36,001 nt of DNA from Sideroxyarcus sp045866275 (GTDB lineage: Bacteria; Pseudomonadota; Gammaproteobacteria; Burkholderiales; Gallionellaceae), in assembly GCA_045866275.1 (NCBI GenBank), contig BAAFRX010000023.1:1-36001 (forward strand). The letters run 5' to 3'. The position numbers and the translations under genes are program-made. A model generated the notes under the pieces. It did no database searches, was not told where the DNA came from, and worked only from the letters and a program-made list of their open reading frames with translations. Below are positions 9,247 through 17,892 of this stretch, piece after piece; positions within the stretch are counted from its first letter, which is position 1, and every line of letters starts with the position of its first letter.

Positions 9247-11091
9247 TTAATCCGTGCGCGTTGCGCCGACGCTGCGCGCAATGCCCGCAGCATCGAGTCC
9301 GCATTCCGCCAGCAACTGGGCCGGATCGCCCTGTTCGATGAAGCGGTCGGGCAAGCCCAGTTGCAGCAGCGGAACGGTCATGCCGTGCCGCGCCAGACAT
9401 TCCGCCACCGCGCTGCCCGCACCACCCTGCACGGCGTTCTCTTCCACCGTCACCAGCAGCGTGTGCTCGCGCGCCAATTGCATCACCAGCGCTTCATCCA
9501 GCGGCTTGACGAAGCGCATGTTCGCCACGCTCGCATCCAGTTGTTCCGCCGCCGCCAGCGCCGGGGTCAGCATCGAGCCAAAAGCGAGGATGGCGACCGC
9601 TTTCCCGCTGCGGCGCAGCTCGCCCCGGCCCAGCGGCAGCGCCTGCATGTCCTGTTGCACCGCCACGCCGGGACCGACCACGCGCGGGTAGCGCACCGCC
9701 GTCGGCGTATCCATGCGGAAAGCGGTGAACAGCATCTGGCGGCATTCGTTCTCGTCGGCGGGAGCCATCACCGTCAGGTTCGGAATGCAGCGCAAAAAAC
9801 TCAAATCGAAACTGCCAGCATGGGTGGCGCCATCGGCCCCCACCAGCCCGCCGCGGTCGATCGCCAACAGCACCGGCAGGTTCTGGATGGCAATGTCGTG
9901 GATGAGCTGGTCGTAGGCACGCTGCAAAAAAGTCGAATAGATCGCCACCACCGGCTTGTAACCCTCGCACGCCAGCCCGGCGGCAAAGGTCAGCGCGTGC
10001 TGCTCGGCGATGCCCACATCGAAATAGCGCTGCGGGAACCGCTCGGCAAACTGCGGCATGCCGGAACCTTCGCACATCGCCGGCGTGATCCCCACCAGCC
10101 GGTCGTCCGCCGCCGCCATGTCGCACAGCCAGTCGCCGAACACCTGGGTGTAACTCTGGTGCGGCGCCGGCTTGGGCACGATGCCGCTGGTGCGGTCGAA
10201 CTTGCCCACGCCGTGATAGAGCAGGCAATCGGCTTCCGCCTTGTCGTACCCCTTGCCTTTCCGGGTGACGATGTGCAGGAACTGCGGGCCCTCCAGCTTG
10301 CGGATGTTGCCCAGCGTATCAAGCAGTACATCGATGTCGTGCCCGTCGATGGGGCCGATATAGTTGAAGCCGAATTCCTCGAACAGCGTCCCCGGCGTCA
10401 TCATGCCCTTGAGGTGTTCCTCGGTCCGCTTGGCAAATTCCAGCATGGGCGGCAGGCCCTTCAGGACCTTCTCGCTGCCGCGCCGCATCGCGGCATAGAA
10501 ACGCCCCGACATCAGCCTGGCAAAATAATTATTGAGCGCGCCGACCGGGCGCGAGATGGACATGTCGTTGTCGTTGAGAATGACCAGCAGGTTCGCATCC
10601 ATCGCGCCCGCGTTGTTCAGCGCCTCGAACGCCATGCCGCCGGTCATCGCGCCGTCGCCGATGATGGCCACCGCACGCTCGTCGGAGCCGCGCAATTTTG
10701 CGGCGGCAGCCATCCCCAGCGCCGCGGAAATGGACGTGCTGGAATGCCCGGTGCCAAAGGTGTCGTAAGGGCTCTCCTCGCGCTTGGGAAAACCCGCGAT
10801 GCCGCCCTTCATGCGCAAGGCGCCCATCGCCGCGCGCCTGCCGGTCAGGATTTTGTGCGTGTAGGTTTGATGGCCGACATCCCAAACCAGCTTGTCGGTC
10901 GGGGTGTCGTAAACGTAATGCAGCGCGATGCTCAACTCCACCGTGCCCAGATTGGAAGACAAGTGGCCGCCGGTCTTGCTCACCGACTCGATCAGGAATT
11001 CGCGCAATTCCGCCGCGAGTTGCGGCAACTGCGCACGATCCAGCTTGCGCAGGTCGTCCGGCATGTTGAGTGTGTCGAGCAAGGGGGTCAT
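9247..11091 (-). CDS. dxs: 1-deoxy-D-xylulose-5-phosphate synthase
   Basis: A 614-residue thiamine-diphosphate enzyme that condenses pyruvate and glyceraldehyde 3-phosphate, the first step of the MEP isoprenoid pathway. Recognisable segments are SVSKTGGHLSSNLGTVELS, VWDVGHQTYTHKILTGR, the ThDP site GDGAMTGGMAFEALNNAG, and in the transketolase-like half DVGIAEQHALTFAAGLA. The ATG at 11091 is chosen because it overlaps the ispA stop by one base (TGATG) and gives the usual Dxs N-terminus MTPLLDTLN; the longer open frame is not needed. It follows ispA, so precursor supply and chain elongation genes are coupled. Confidence 0.97.
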   Translation of the reverse strand: MTPLLDTLNMPDDLRKLDRAQLPQLAAELREFLIESVSKTGGHLSSNLGTVELSIALHYVYDTPTDKLVWDVGHQTYTHKILTGRRAAMGALRMKGGIAGFPKREESPYDTFGTGHSSTSISAALGMAAAAKLRGSDERAVAIIGDGAMTGGMAFEALNNAGAMDANLLVILNDNDMSISRPVGALNNYFARLMSGRFYAAMRRGSEKVLKGLPPMLEFAKRTEEHLKGMMTPGTLFEEFGFNYIGPIDGHDIDVLLDTLGNIRKLEGPQFLHIVTRKGKGYDKAEADCLLYHGVGKFDRTSGIVPKPAPHQSYTQVFGDWLCDMAAADDRLVGITPAMCEGSGMPQFAERFPQRYFDVGIAEQHALTFAAGLACEGYKPVVAIYSTFLQRAYDQLIHDIAIQNLPVLLAIDRGGLVGADGATHAGSFDLSFLRCIPNLTVMAPADENECRQMLFTAFRMDTPTAVRYPRVVGPGVAVQQDMQALPLGRGELRRSGKAVAILAFGSMLTPALAAAEQLDASVANMRFVKPLDEALVMQLAREHTLLVTVEENAVQGGAGSAVAECLARHGMTVPLLQLGLPDRFIEQGDPAQLLAECGLDAAGIARSVGATRTD

Positions 11092-11984
11092 CAGAACTTC
11101 CTCAATACGATGAAATCGGCCAATTCGCGCAAGCGGCGCGCCGCATCGCCGAACTCGTCCAGACACTGCAATGCCTCCCCATGCAGGCGTTGTGCCATTT
11201 CCTTTGCGCCCGCCAGCCCCAGCAGGCTGACGTAAGTAGGCTTGGCATGGTCGGCATCCTTGCCCGCCGTCTTGCCCAAGGTCGCGGTATCCGCCTCGCA
11301 GTCCAGCACATCGTCCACCACCTGGAAGGCAAGGCCGATCAGCTTGCCAAAATGGTCCAGCCGTTCGAGTTGCGCGTCGCTCAACCGGTCACCGCAATAG
11401 GCGCCGAGCAGGATCGCGGCGCGGATCAGGGCGCCCGTCTTGTGGATGTGCATCTGCTCCAGTTCGGGCAAGGTCAGCTGTTGGCCAACACCGGCGAGAT
11501 CGAGGGCCTGACCGCCCGCCATGCCGCGCGAGCCGGACGCCACCGCGAGCAGTTTCACCATCTGCAACTGCCGTTTCGCGTCGTCGTGCAACGCGCGCTC
11601 CGCCAACAATTGAAAAGCCAGACTCTGCAGCGCGTCGCCCACCAGCAGAGCGGTGGCTTCGTCGTATTCGACATGGCAGGTCGCCTTGCCCCGGCGCAAC
11701 ACATCGTCATCCATGCACGGCATGTCGTCGTGCACCAGCGAATAGGCATGGATCAGCTCCGCCGCGGCGGCGGCGACCTCGACTCGCGCCACTGCGGCGC
11801 CCGCCAGTTCGCCGGCCGCATACGCCAGCAACGGGCGCACCCGCTTGCCGCCTTCCAGTACGCTGTAGCGCATGGCCTGATGCAGACGCTGTGGCGCAAT
11901 CCCGGGCGGCTGCAGCAGCCGCTGCAGCACGCTTTCAAAGGAAGTCTGGCGGGTCGCAACCCAGGTTGCGAAATCGGTCATCAT
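11091..11984 (-). CDS. ispA: Polyprenyl synthase, farnesyl diphosphate synthase type (IspA)
   Basis: A 297-residue all-alpha prenyltransferase that would make farnesyl diphosphate from IPP and DMAPP/GPP. The first aspartate-rich motif is DDMPCMDDD, preceded by HAYSLVH, and the second is DDVLD in AFQVVDDVLDCEADTATLGKTAGKDA; GGKRVRP binds diphosphate. The ATG at 11984 forms a TGATG overlap with the xseB stop; TTG at 11987 and ATG at 11981 are alternatives. The stop overlaps the dxs start. The xseB-ispA-dxs order is a conserved proteobacterial operon. Confidence 0.96.
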   Translation of the reverse strand: MMTDFATWVATRQTSFESVLQRLLQPPGIAPQRLHQAMRYSVLEGGKRVRPLLAYAAGELAGAAVARVEVAAAAAELIHAYSLVHDDMPCMDDDVLRRGKATCHVEYDEATALLVGDALQSLAFQLLAERALHDDAKRQLQMVKLLAVASGSRGMAGGQALDLAGVGQQLTLPELEQMHIHKTGALIRAAILLGAYCGDRLSDAQLERLDHFGKLIGLAFQVVDDVLDCEADTATLGKTAGKDADHAKPTYVSLLGLAGAKEMAQRLHGEALQCLDEFGDAARRLRELADFIVLRKF

Positions 11985-12223
11985 CAACCGTTCGCGTCGT
12001 CCGTGGCGGAAAAAACCTGGAGCGCCCCGGCTTCGAGCACGCGCACCTGCTGTTGCACGTCATCCAGACGGGTGCGGCAGAACGCCGACAGTTCGGCGCC
12101 GCGCTTGTAGGCGGCCAGCGACGCGTCCAGGTCGAGCTTGCCCGACTCCAGCTCGGCCACCAGCTGCTCCAGCTCGGCCATCGCCTTCTCGAAACTCATC
12201 GTCTTGTTTGCTTTGCCGGACAT
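11984..12223 (-). CDS. xseB: Exodeoxyribonuclease VII small subunit
   Basis: The 79-residue product matches XseB in length and sequence: FEKAMAELEQLVAELESGKL followed by LDASLAAYKRGAEL. It is the helical small subunit of exonuclease VII, which degrades single-stranded DNA together with XseA (not in this window). The ATG at 12223 gives the normal length; the open frame continues upstream into non-coding sequence that does not resemble XseB. It is the first gene of the xseB-ispA-dxs operon, divergent from the Rieske oxygenase gene. Confidence 0.95.
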   Translation of the reverse strand: MSGKANKTMSFEKAMAELEQLVAELESGKLDLDASLAAYKRGAELSAFCRTRLDDVQQQVRVLEAGALQVFSATDDANG

Positions 12224-12288
12224 CGGTAACCGCCTTGTTGGGAGAGGCGTGCATTTTACCCAAGCGCAACCGGCAGAGCCAATTTTTG

Positions 12289-12317
12289 TTGCCCGCCCCG
12301 GCGATTTCAGGGACAAT
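12289..12317 (+). promoter_or_regulatory. Possible sigma70 promoter for the Rieske oxygenase gene
   Basis: TTGCCC (12289-12294) and GACAAT (12312-12317) are spaced by 17 bases, about 45 bases upstream of the oxygenase start. Each hexamer matches consensus at four of six positions, so this is only a plausible call. Confidence 0.35.
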
Positions 12318-12361
12318 CGCCGGCCTGCTTTACAGCCCGTATTGACCGAGGAAACGTGGGC

Positions 12362-13468
12362 ATGTCCGAAATCGCAAAATCCAAACAATTCAATCCCGTC
12401 TCGGCCCAGCCTCCGTTGCGCTGGTATTTCGACCCCGAGGTGCTGGCGGTCGAACAGCGCGTGCTGTTCGACGCTGGTCCGCGCTATGTGGGGCACGAGC
12501 TGATGACCCCGGCTGTCGGTGACTATCATGTGCTGGAATGGATGGACAGCGCCAGAATGCTGGTGCGCAACGAGGACGGGGTGGCGCTGCTGTCAAACAT
12601 CTGCCGCCATCGCCAGGCCACTCTGTTGCAGGGACGGGGCAATGCCAAACACATCGTGTGTCCGATCCATCGCTGGACCTACAAGACCGACGGCGAACTG
12701 ATCGGCGCCCCGCACTTCCCCGCCAACCCCTGCCTGCACCTGAACAAGTCGCCCCTGCAAAACTGGCACGGCCTGCTGTTTGCCGGACAGCGCGACATCG
12801 CGCGCGACCTGGCGAACGTGCCCGCCTTCAGCGAAATCGATTTTTCCGGATACATGCTGGACCGGGTGGAGATCGAGGAATACAACTTCAACTGGAAGAC
12901 CTTCATCGAGGTGTATCAGGAGGACTATCACGTCGCGCCCTTTCACCCCGGCCTTGGCCAGTTCGTGGATTGCGACGATCTGCAGTGGGACTTTGGCGAC
13001 CACTACAGCGTGCAAACGGTTGGCATAAACCACGCCCTGAAAAAATCGGGCAGCCCGGTCTATGCGCAATGGGCGGAACAGGTGCTGCGCTACAACCAGG
13101 GAAAACTGCCGCGCCATGGCGCGATCTGGCTCACCTACTATCCCAACATCATGGTCGAATGGTATCCGCACACGCTGGTGGTCAGCACTATCCTGCCGCG
13201 CGGGACAGACGCCTGCACCAATATCGTCGAATTCTATTATCCGGAAGACATCGTGCTGTTCGAGCGCGACTACGTCGAAGCCGAGAAGAAGGCCTACCAG
13301 GAAACCGCCCGGGAGGACGACATCATCTGCCTGCGCATGCAGCAGGGGCGGCGCGCGCTGTACAAACAGGGGATCGAGGAAGTCGGCCCCTATCAGTCTC
13401 CGACCGAGGATGGCATGCTGCATTTCCACGAATATCTGCGGCGCAATCTCGAACCGCACCTGAAATAA
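12362..13468 (+). CDS. Rieske-type aromatic ring-hydroxylating oxygenase, alpha subunit
   Basis: A 368-residue Rieske non-heme iron oxygenase. The [2Fe-2S] site is CRHRQATLL ... HIVCPIHRW (pattern CxH-x17-CxxH, about residues 80-103). The mononuclear iron site has EDYHVAPFH with two histidines around residues 195-202; the aspartate ligand probably lies further on. No reductase or ferredoxin partner is adjacent, and the substrate cannot be read from the sequence. The ATG at 12362 is preferred; a GTG six bases upstream is nearer to GAGG and is an alternative. A DMT permease gene begins six bases after the stop, so a substrate-transport link is possible but unproven. Confidence 0.88.
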   Translation: MSEIAKSKQFNPVSAQPPLRWYFDPEVLAVEQRVLFDAGPRYVGHELMTPAVGDYHVLEWMDSARMLVRNEDGVALLSNICRHRQATLLQGRGNAKHIVCPIHRWTYKTDGELIGAPHFPANPCLHLNKSPLQNWHGLLFAGQRDIARDLANVPAFSEIDFSGYMLDRVEIEEYNFNWKTFIEVYQEDYHVAPFHPGLGQFVDCDDLQWDFGDHYSVQTVGINHALKKSGSPVYAQWAEQVLRYNQGKLPRHGAIWLTYYPNIMVEWYPHTLVVSTILPRGTDACTNIVEFYYPEDIVLFERDYVEAEKKAYQETAREDDIICLRMQQGRRALYKQGIEEVGPYQSPTEDGMLHFHEYLRRNLEPHLK

Positions 13469-13474
13469 CACCGC

Positions 13475-14329
13475 ATGGGTTCGCTCTGGATGCTGGTGGC
13501 CGGCCTGCTCTTCGCCTGCATGAGCGCACTGGTGAAATACAGCGCCCCCGATTTTTCCAGCGATGAGCTGGTGTTCTACCGCTCCTTCTTCGGCTTGCTC
13601 ATCGTATCTCTCATGCTGCGCCAGCAGCGCGTTCAACTGCGCACGGCACACTGGCGCGAACACCTGTGGCGCGGGCTGTCGGGCACCCTCGCCATGATGC
13701 TGTTCTTCTATTGCATCGCCGTGCTGCCGCTGGCGACGGCGATCACCCTCAACTACACCTCGTCGCTGTTTCTTTCCGCCCTGACCGTGTGGGTGCTGAA
13801 AGAGAAATTTCATGCGCCGTTGAGCACATCCCTCGTCATCGGCTTCGCCGGCATCGTCCTGCTGCTGCACCCCACGCTGGAGCAGGAACAGTTTGTGCCC
13901 GGTCTGCTCGGTCTCGTCTCCGGCATGCTGGCCGGCGTCGCCCTGCTCAACGTGCGCCAGCTGGGTTTGCTGGGCGAATCCGGCATGCGCGTGGTGTTCT
14001 ATTTCAACCTCATTGCCACCCTCGCCAGCGGCGCCTGGATGCTGCAATACCCGCTGCACCCGGTGGGTTTCGATTCCCTGCCCGTGCTGGCCGCCATCGG
14101 CGCCTGCGCCACGTTCGCCCAGCTTGCCATGACGCGCGCCTATCGCACCGGGCAGACCCTGGTCGTCGGCAGTCTCGCCTATAGCACCATCGTGTTTTCC
14201 GCCCTGTTCGGCCTGCTGTTCTGGCACGAACTGTTGAGCCTGTGGGCCTGGTTCGGCATCGCCCTCATCATCGCCAGCGGCATGTTAAGCTTGCGCCTGT
14301 CCCCCCACCCGCGCGAGGCGAAACCATGA
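13475..14329 (+). CDS. DMT-superfamily (EamA) transporter
   Basis: The 284-residue integral membrane protein has about ten hydrophobic segments arranged as two EamA repeats, beginning LWMLVAGLLFACMSALVKY and ending ALIIASGMLSLRL. Drug/metabolite transporters of this group export or import small metabolites; the substrate is unknown. It starts six bases after the Rieske oxygenase stop. Its TGA overlaps the ATG of the next gene (ATGA), indicating one transcript. Confidence 0.9.
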   Translation: MGSLWMLVAGLLFACMSALVKYSAPDFSSDELVFYRSFFGLLIVSLMLRQQRVQLRTAHWREHLWRGLSGTLAMMLFFYCIAVLPLATAITLNYTSSLFLSALTVWVLKEKFHAPLSTSLVIGFAGIVLLLHPTLEQEQFVPGLLGLVSGMLAGVALLNVRQLGLLGESGMRVVFYFNLIATLASGAWMLQYPLHPVGFDSLPVLAAIGACATFAQLAMTRAYRTGQTLVVGSLAYSTIVFSALFGLLFWHELLSLWAWFGIALIIASGMLSLRLSPHPREAKP

Positions 14330-14673
14330 TCACCATCGAAGACAACACTACTCTCGTCAACATCGCCGTGATGGGCGAATTCACCCTTGCCGACTTCCAA
14401 CAGTTCGAAGAACACGCGCTGTACAAACTCAAGGGCGGCGACAAAACCAACCTCATCTTCGACCTGCGCGGCATGCTCGACTACACCCCCGATGTCGCCT
14501 GGGAAGAAATCAAATTCTTCAGCCGCGAGCACAAACACAATTTCGACCGGATCGCGGTCGTCACCGATGACCAGTGGCTAACCTGGCAGGCATGGCTGTC
14601 GCGCCTGTTCGTGGACGCTGATATCAGGGTGTTCAGCGAGTACGACAAAGCACTGGAATGGGTCCGCACCTGA
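14326..14673 (+). CDS. SpoIIAA-like (STAS-fold) protein
   Basis: A 115-residue soluble protein. Sequence features such as TTLVNIAVMGEFTLADFQQFEEH, LIFDLRGMLDYTPDVAWEEIKF and FDRIAVVTDDQWLTW fit the SpoIIAA-like family with a STAS-type fold. No phosphorylatable serine can be assigned with confidence. The start is fixed by an ATGA overlap with the transporter stop. Its role is unknown; members are often small stand-alone proteins of unclear ligand. Confidence 0.8.
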   Translation: MITIEDNTTLVNIAVMGEFTLADFQQFEEHALYKLKGGDKTNLIFDLRGMLDYTPDVAWEEIKFFSREHKHNFDRIAVVTDDQWLTWQAWLSRLFVDADIRVFSEYDKALEWVRT

Positions 14674-14772
14674 AAAACCGGCATAAAGGGCAGCACCCAT
14701 CCGGAAGTTTCAGTCTGGCTGCCCCGAACCAAAATCAACGACGATACCCAACGAAACGAATGGAGGAAGTAC

Positions 14773-15180
14773 ATGGCAAATATCAGGATGGCGGCCTTGC
14801 TTGTGTCGATGACGGTCAGCCTTAACTCGAACGCCGCGGATGCGCCCAGAATCGAAATTCCCGCCACGGTACAAACCGAAATGAAAGCGCTGGCATGCGA
14901 TGCCTGCCACGGCATAAATCGGACCAAATTCGGGCCTTCCTGGCAGGATATTTCCGACCGTTATCGCAACGATGCCACCTACACCTACAAGGGATTCGAC
15001 ATCAACAGCACGGGCGAAACGCTGCCCCTGGTGCAGGGACTGGTGAAAAAGGTCTCGAAAGGCGGCAAGGGCGAGTGGAATGAATACATTCCCATGGCGC
15101 CCAACGACCCCCACGGCACGCATGCACGCGAGATCACAAACATCGTCAACTTCATCCTTTCCATCCCCCCCAAGAGATAG
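14773..15180 (+). CDS. Small periplasmic c-type cytochrome
   Basis: A 135-residue protein with an N-terminal signal peptide (ANIRMAALLVSMTVSLNSNAA, cleavage near AADA), one heme-binding motif CDACH (about residue 42), and a probable axial methionine in EYIPMAPND. This fits a class I monoheme cytochrome c carrying electrons in the periplasm. The Shine-Dalgarno GGAGG lies seven bases before the start. A strong terminator follows. It is 99 bases downstream of the SpoIIAA-like gene and may have its own promoter. Confidence 0.92.
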   Translation: MANIRMAALLVSMTVSLNSNAADAPRIEIPATVQTEMKALACDACHGINRTKFGPSWQDISDRYRNDATYTYKGFDINSTGETLPLVQGLVKKVSKGGKGEWNEYIPMAPNDPHGTHAREITNIVNFILSIPPKR

Positions 15181-15204
15181 CGCCGGGCACTTGCAGCTCC
15201 CAAA

Positions 15205-15236
15205 AGAAAACCCGCTGTTGCGGGTTTTCTTTTTTT
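15205..15236 (+). terminator. Rho-independent terminator after the cytochrome gene
   Basis: A perfect 11-bp stem AGAAAACCCGC/GCGGGTTTTCT with loop TGTT is followed by a T-run. The A-rich 5' side also gives a weaker U-run on the minus strand, so it may act for the convergent ubiT transcript too. Confidence 0.9.
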
Positions 15237-15325
15237 CGGCACAGGGCCGGCGCATCTCTTCATCTTTGTTCCTTGCGCCCCACAGCCCATCGCCCCGCAC
15301 CAACCCGCGCGGCCGCAGCGCGCCG

Positions 15326-15778
15326 TCAACGGGATAATTTGAATGCCTTGGGCAGTTGCGGCCACTCGACGGCATCAAGCATGTTTTTCACGAACAAGCC
15401 CAGCTCGGTATCGCCTTCCACACAAAGTTCGCGCTTGAAGAACAGCGTGTCCGGGTCTTCCTGCCGCGCAAGAAGCTGCATGAAAGCCGACAGGCTGGCA
15501 CGGAAGGACAGGTCGGGCGTTGGCACCGCAGAAAACAGCGGGCGGAACAGCCCGGCACGATAGGTGAACTGCGCCTTGCCCCCGGTGTCGCGCACTTCGA
15601 CCAAGAAACTCCGTCCTTCCAGCACGGACAGGCTTTCTACGGGCAACAGTTTCATCTTCACCGCCGCGTTCAATCCGGCAACCAGTGCCAGCGTATGCGG
15701 CCATTGCGGCAATTTGCCGCCGACGCGCGCGACGAGGGCGGGCAGCCGGAACGTCGGAATGCTGATCGTGTTGTTCAT
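15326..15778 (-). CDS. ubiT: UbiT, SCP2-domain accessory factor of anaerobic ubiquinone synthesis
   Basis: A 150-residue protein with an SCP2 lipid-binding domain (LPPVESLSVLEGRSFLVEV-like core, FRASLSAFMQLLARQEDPDTLFFKREL, VEGDTELGLFVKNMLDAV). Together with the two adjacent U32-family proteins it forms the UbiUVT set known to allow oxygen-independent ubiquinone synthesis in proteobacteria. UbiT is thought to bind the lipid intermediates. Its ATG overlaps the ubiV stop (ATGA), so the three genes ubiU-ubiV-ubiT form one operon. Confidence 0.88.
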   Translation of the reverse strand: MNNTISIPTFRLPALVARVGGKLPQWPHTLALVAGLNAAVKMKLLPVESLSVLEGRSFLVEVRDTGGKAQFTYRAGLFRPLFSAVPTPDLSFRASLSAFMQLLARQEDPDTLFFKRELCVEGDTELGLFVKNMLDAVEWPQLPKAFKLSR

Positions 15779-16680
15779 TCAAGCTCCCTGCCATTTGCAA
15801 ATTTGAGGTGATGCTGCGCGATTCCGGCATCGCCGAACCAGTACCCGTCAACCATCCCCGCGTCGCTCCATTCGGTCGAATCGACCTCGGGCATCTCGCC
15901 GCGCCGGGCCGCATCGAAGGCTGCGACGATCTGTGCGGTATGCTCCGGCTGCGGACTGATGCGGATGATATCGATGCCCATCTTGAGCATGTCCGGCACT
16001 TCCTGCAGCAGATTATAATGCTGCGCCGACAGGGTCTGAATTCCGTTGATGGCGAGGAAGGGTTGGCCCTCGCGCGTATTCAGCGTCATGCCGGCGGGGT
16101 GCTCCAGACATTTGAACTGGCAATCATCCTTGTTCAGTCCGTAGTGGCGGGCCGTGAAGCAGCGCGCCGAGAATGCCAGCGGCAATTTGCCAAAGACAAA
16201 AACCTCCGTTTCGATTCCGGCCGGGCGGTTACCGTGCAACATCTCCACCAATTTGCGGTCGGCCTCCAGCGGCGGCACCCAGCGCTGCATGCCATAGCGC
16301 GCATAGGTCGCCAGCGTGGTCTGGTTATAGATATTCAGGTGCGGGCCCGCCACAAAGGGACGTCCGGCGGCGATGTTCACCGCCCCGAGATCATTGGCTT
16401 CCACCCTGCACCCGGCTTCATCCATCAGACGGCGCAGCATTTTCAGATCGCTTTCCGATTCGAGCAAAGCCTGCGCGGAAATCACCACTTCCTTGCCTGC
16501 ATCACCCAACTCGCGCGCCAGCGCGATCCAGTCGGCCACGCGCATCAGTTGGCGGCGCGAGCAGACCACTTCGCCAAGGTAGATGATGTCGATGGCCGGG
16601 TCCTGCGCCATTTCGGCGTAGTACTCCAGCACGCTCTGCTTCGGCCAAAAAAACAGCAGCGGACCCAAAGCCAGTTTCAT
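15775..16680 (-). CDS. ubiV: UbiV, U32-family iron-sulfur protein for anaerobic ubiquinone hydroxylation
   Basis: A 301-residue U32 protein. Cysteines fit the UbiV 4Fe-4S pattern: C40 in EVVCSRRQL and the cluster C-x12-C-x3-C in ARCFTARHYGLNKDDCQFKC. UbiU and UbiV form a heterodimer needed for O2-independent ring hydroxylation of ubiquinone precursors. The ATG at 16680 gives the standard N-terminus MKLALGPLLFFWPK; it lies four bases after the ubiU stop. The longer open frame upstream is out-of-frame ubiU sequence. Confidence 0.9.
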   Translation of the reverse strand: MKLALGPLLFFWPKQSVLEYYAEMAQDPAIDIIYLGEVVCSRRQLMRVADWIALARELGDAGKEVVISAQALLESESDLKMLRRLMDEAGCRVEANDLGAVNIAAGRPFVAGPHLNIYNQTTLATYARYGMQRWVPPLEADRKLVEMLHGNRPAGIETEVFVFGKLPLAFSARCFTARHYGLNKDDCQFKCLEHPAGMTLNTREGQPFLAINGIQTLSAQHYNLLQEVPDMLKMGIDIIRISPQPEHTAQIVAAFDAARRGEMPEVDSTEWSDAGMVDGYWFGDAGIAQHHLKFANGRELE

Positions 16681-16684
16681 GCGT

Positions 16685-17698
16685 TCATTTCCATGGCCGG
16701 TTGTAAGCGCCCAGTGTCGCCTGACTGCCTTCCGCCACTTTGGACAAGGCGGATTGCCAGGCCGGGCTGACCCGGTACAGTTCCCCGTCGCGGGCCAATG
16801 CATCCAGCGCGGCACGCATATTTTTGGTGACTTGCGCGACATAGGTCGGACTGCGCTGACGGCCTTCAACCTTGATCGCGGCGACGCCGATGCGGGCAAT
16901 CTCAGGCAATATCTCCAGCACGTTAAGGCTGGTGGGTTCCTCCAGCGCGTAATACGTCTCGCGGTTGACCTCAAAGCGGCCTTTGCACAACGTCGGATAA
17001 CCGGCCGCCTCATTGTCATCGAAGCGGTCAATCAGAATCCCGTTCAGGCGGGTCGTCATCTGTCCCGGCGACTTTTCCCACTTGACGTATTTGGCCGGCG
17101 AACAGGCGCCGACCGTATTCGGCGATTCGCCGGTGGCATAGGAAGAAAGCCAGCAGCGCCCCTCGTTCATCACGCACAGGCTGCCGAAGCCGAACACCTC
17201 GATCTCGACCGTCGTATTCCTGATCACATTTTCAACCTGCGCCAGCGTCAGCACCCGCGGCAGCACCGCGCGCCGCACGCCGAATTCGCGCTGGGCAAAA
17301 TTCACCGCCTCGTAACTGGTGGCCGACCCCTGCACGGAAAGATGCAGGCGCAAATCCGGATGCCGCCGGGCGGCATAGTCGAGCAGCCCGACATCGGCGA
17401 GGATCGCGGCATCCACCCCGAGATCGGCCGCACCGTCCACCGCGCGCTGCCAATCGGCCTCTCGCCCGGGTTGGGCAAAGGTGTTGATCGCCAGCAATAC
17501 ATGGCGCCCGCGCGACTGCGCATAGCGCATCCCCTCGCGCATCGCCTTGTCATCAAAATTAAGGCCCGCAAAGTTGCGCGCATTCGTATCGTTCTTGTAA
17601 CCGAGATAGACGGCATCCGCACCATTGTCCACCGCCGCCTTCAAGGCAGGCAGGCTGCCGGCGGGGCAGATCAGTTGCGGAATCTTTTCTGGAGACAT
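16685..17698 (-). CDS. ubiU: UbiU, U32-family iron-sulfur protein for anaerobic ubiquinone hydroxylation
   Basis: A 337-residue U32 peptidase-like protein beginning MSPEKIPQLICPAGSLPALK. Iron-sulfur cysteines appear as CVMNEGRC (C-x6-C), then GACSPAKYV, then PTLCKGRF, matching UbiU. It is the first gene of ubiUVT. The ATG at 17698 follows a GGAG-like sequence; the frame upstream runs through the intergenic region and the FNR-type box and is unlikely to be coding. Control by an FNR-family regulator is suggested by the box at 17817-17830. Confidence 0.9.
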   Translation of the reverse strand: MSPEKIPQLICPAGSLPALKAAVDNGADAVYLGYKNDTNARNFAGLNFDDKAMREGMRYAQSRGRHVLLAINTFAQPGREADWQRAVDGAADLGVDAAILADVGLLDYAARRHPDLRLHLSVQGSATSYEAVNFAQREFGVRRAVLPRVLTLAQVENVIRNTTVEIEVFGFGSLCVMNEGRCWLSSYATGESPNTVGACSPAKYVKWEKSPGQMTTRLNGILIDRFDDNEAAGYPTLCKGRFEVNRETYYALEEPTSLNVLEILPEIARIGVAAIKVEGRQRSPTYVAQVTKNMRAALDALARDGELYRVSPAWQSALSKVAEGSQATLGAYNRPWK

Positions 17699-17816
17699 CA
17701 ACCCCCCTCTGCGGGAATGCGGCATCGCAGGATACCTGCCGGGTGGCACGTATGATGTTCCTGCGCGCGCGGCCGTCGCGGTTCGAGAGCATAAGCCCAA
17801 AATACCGGAGGCAAAA

Positions 17817-17830
17817 TTGACATGGGTCAA
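17817..17830 (-). promoter_or_regulatory. FNR/CRP-family binding site upstream of ubiUVT
   Basis: TTGACATGGGTCAA is a symmetric TTGAC-N4-GTCAA site, close to the FNR consensus TTGAT-N4-ATCAA. On the minus strand a -10-like TATGCT lies at 17793-17788, so the site centre falls near -41 relative to the expected transcription start, the usual class II activator position. This suits genes for anaerobic ubiquinone synthesis. Regulator identity is inferred. Confidence 0.7.
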
Positions 17831-17842
17831 ATCGCAAACAAA

Positions 17843-17866
17843 AAAACCCGCATCGCTGCGGGTTTT
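17843..17866 (-). terminator. Rho-independent terminator after rpmG
   Basis: The hairpin CCCGCA-TCGC-TGCGGG is flanked by A-runs and T-runs on both sides. On the minus strand it ends in a run of seven or more T, just downstream of rpmG, separating rpmBG from the ubiU promoter. Confidence 0.88.
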
Positions 17867-17892
17867 ATTTGGCACTGCAGGACTTCACCGAA

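Noticed and set aside
9205..11235. A 676-codon open frame on the plus strand opposite dxs
   Set aside because: Composition (histidine-, arginine- and glutamine-rich) is that of antisense coding DNA, and dxs on the minus strand is unmistakable.
12593..14227. A 544-codon open frame on the minus strand opposite the Rieske oxygenase and DMT genes
   Set aside because: It spans two real plus-strand genes and lacks any family resemblance.
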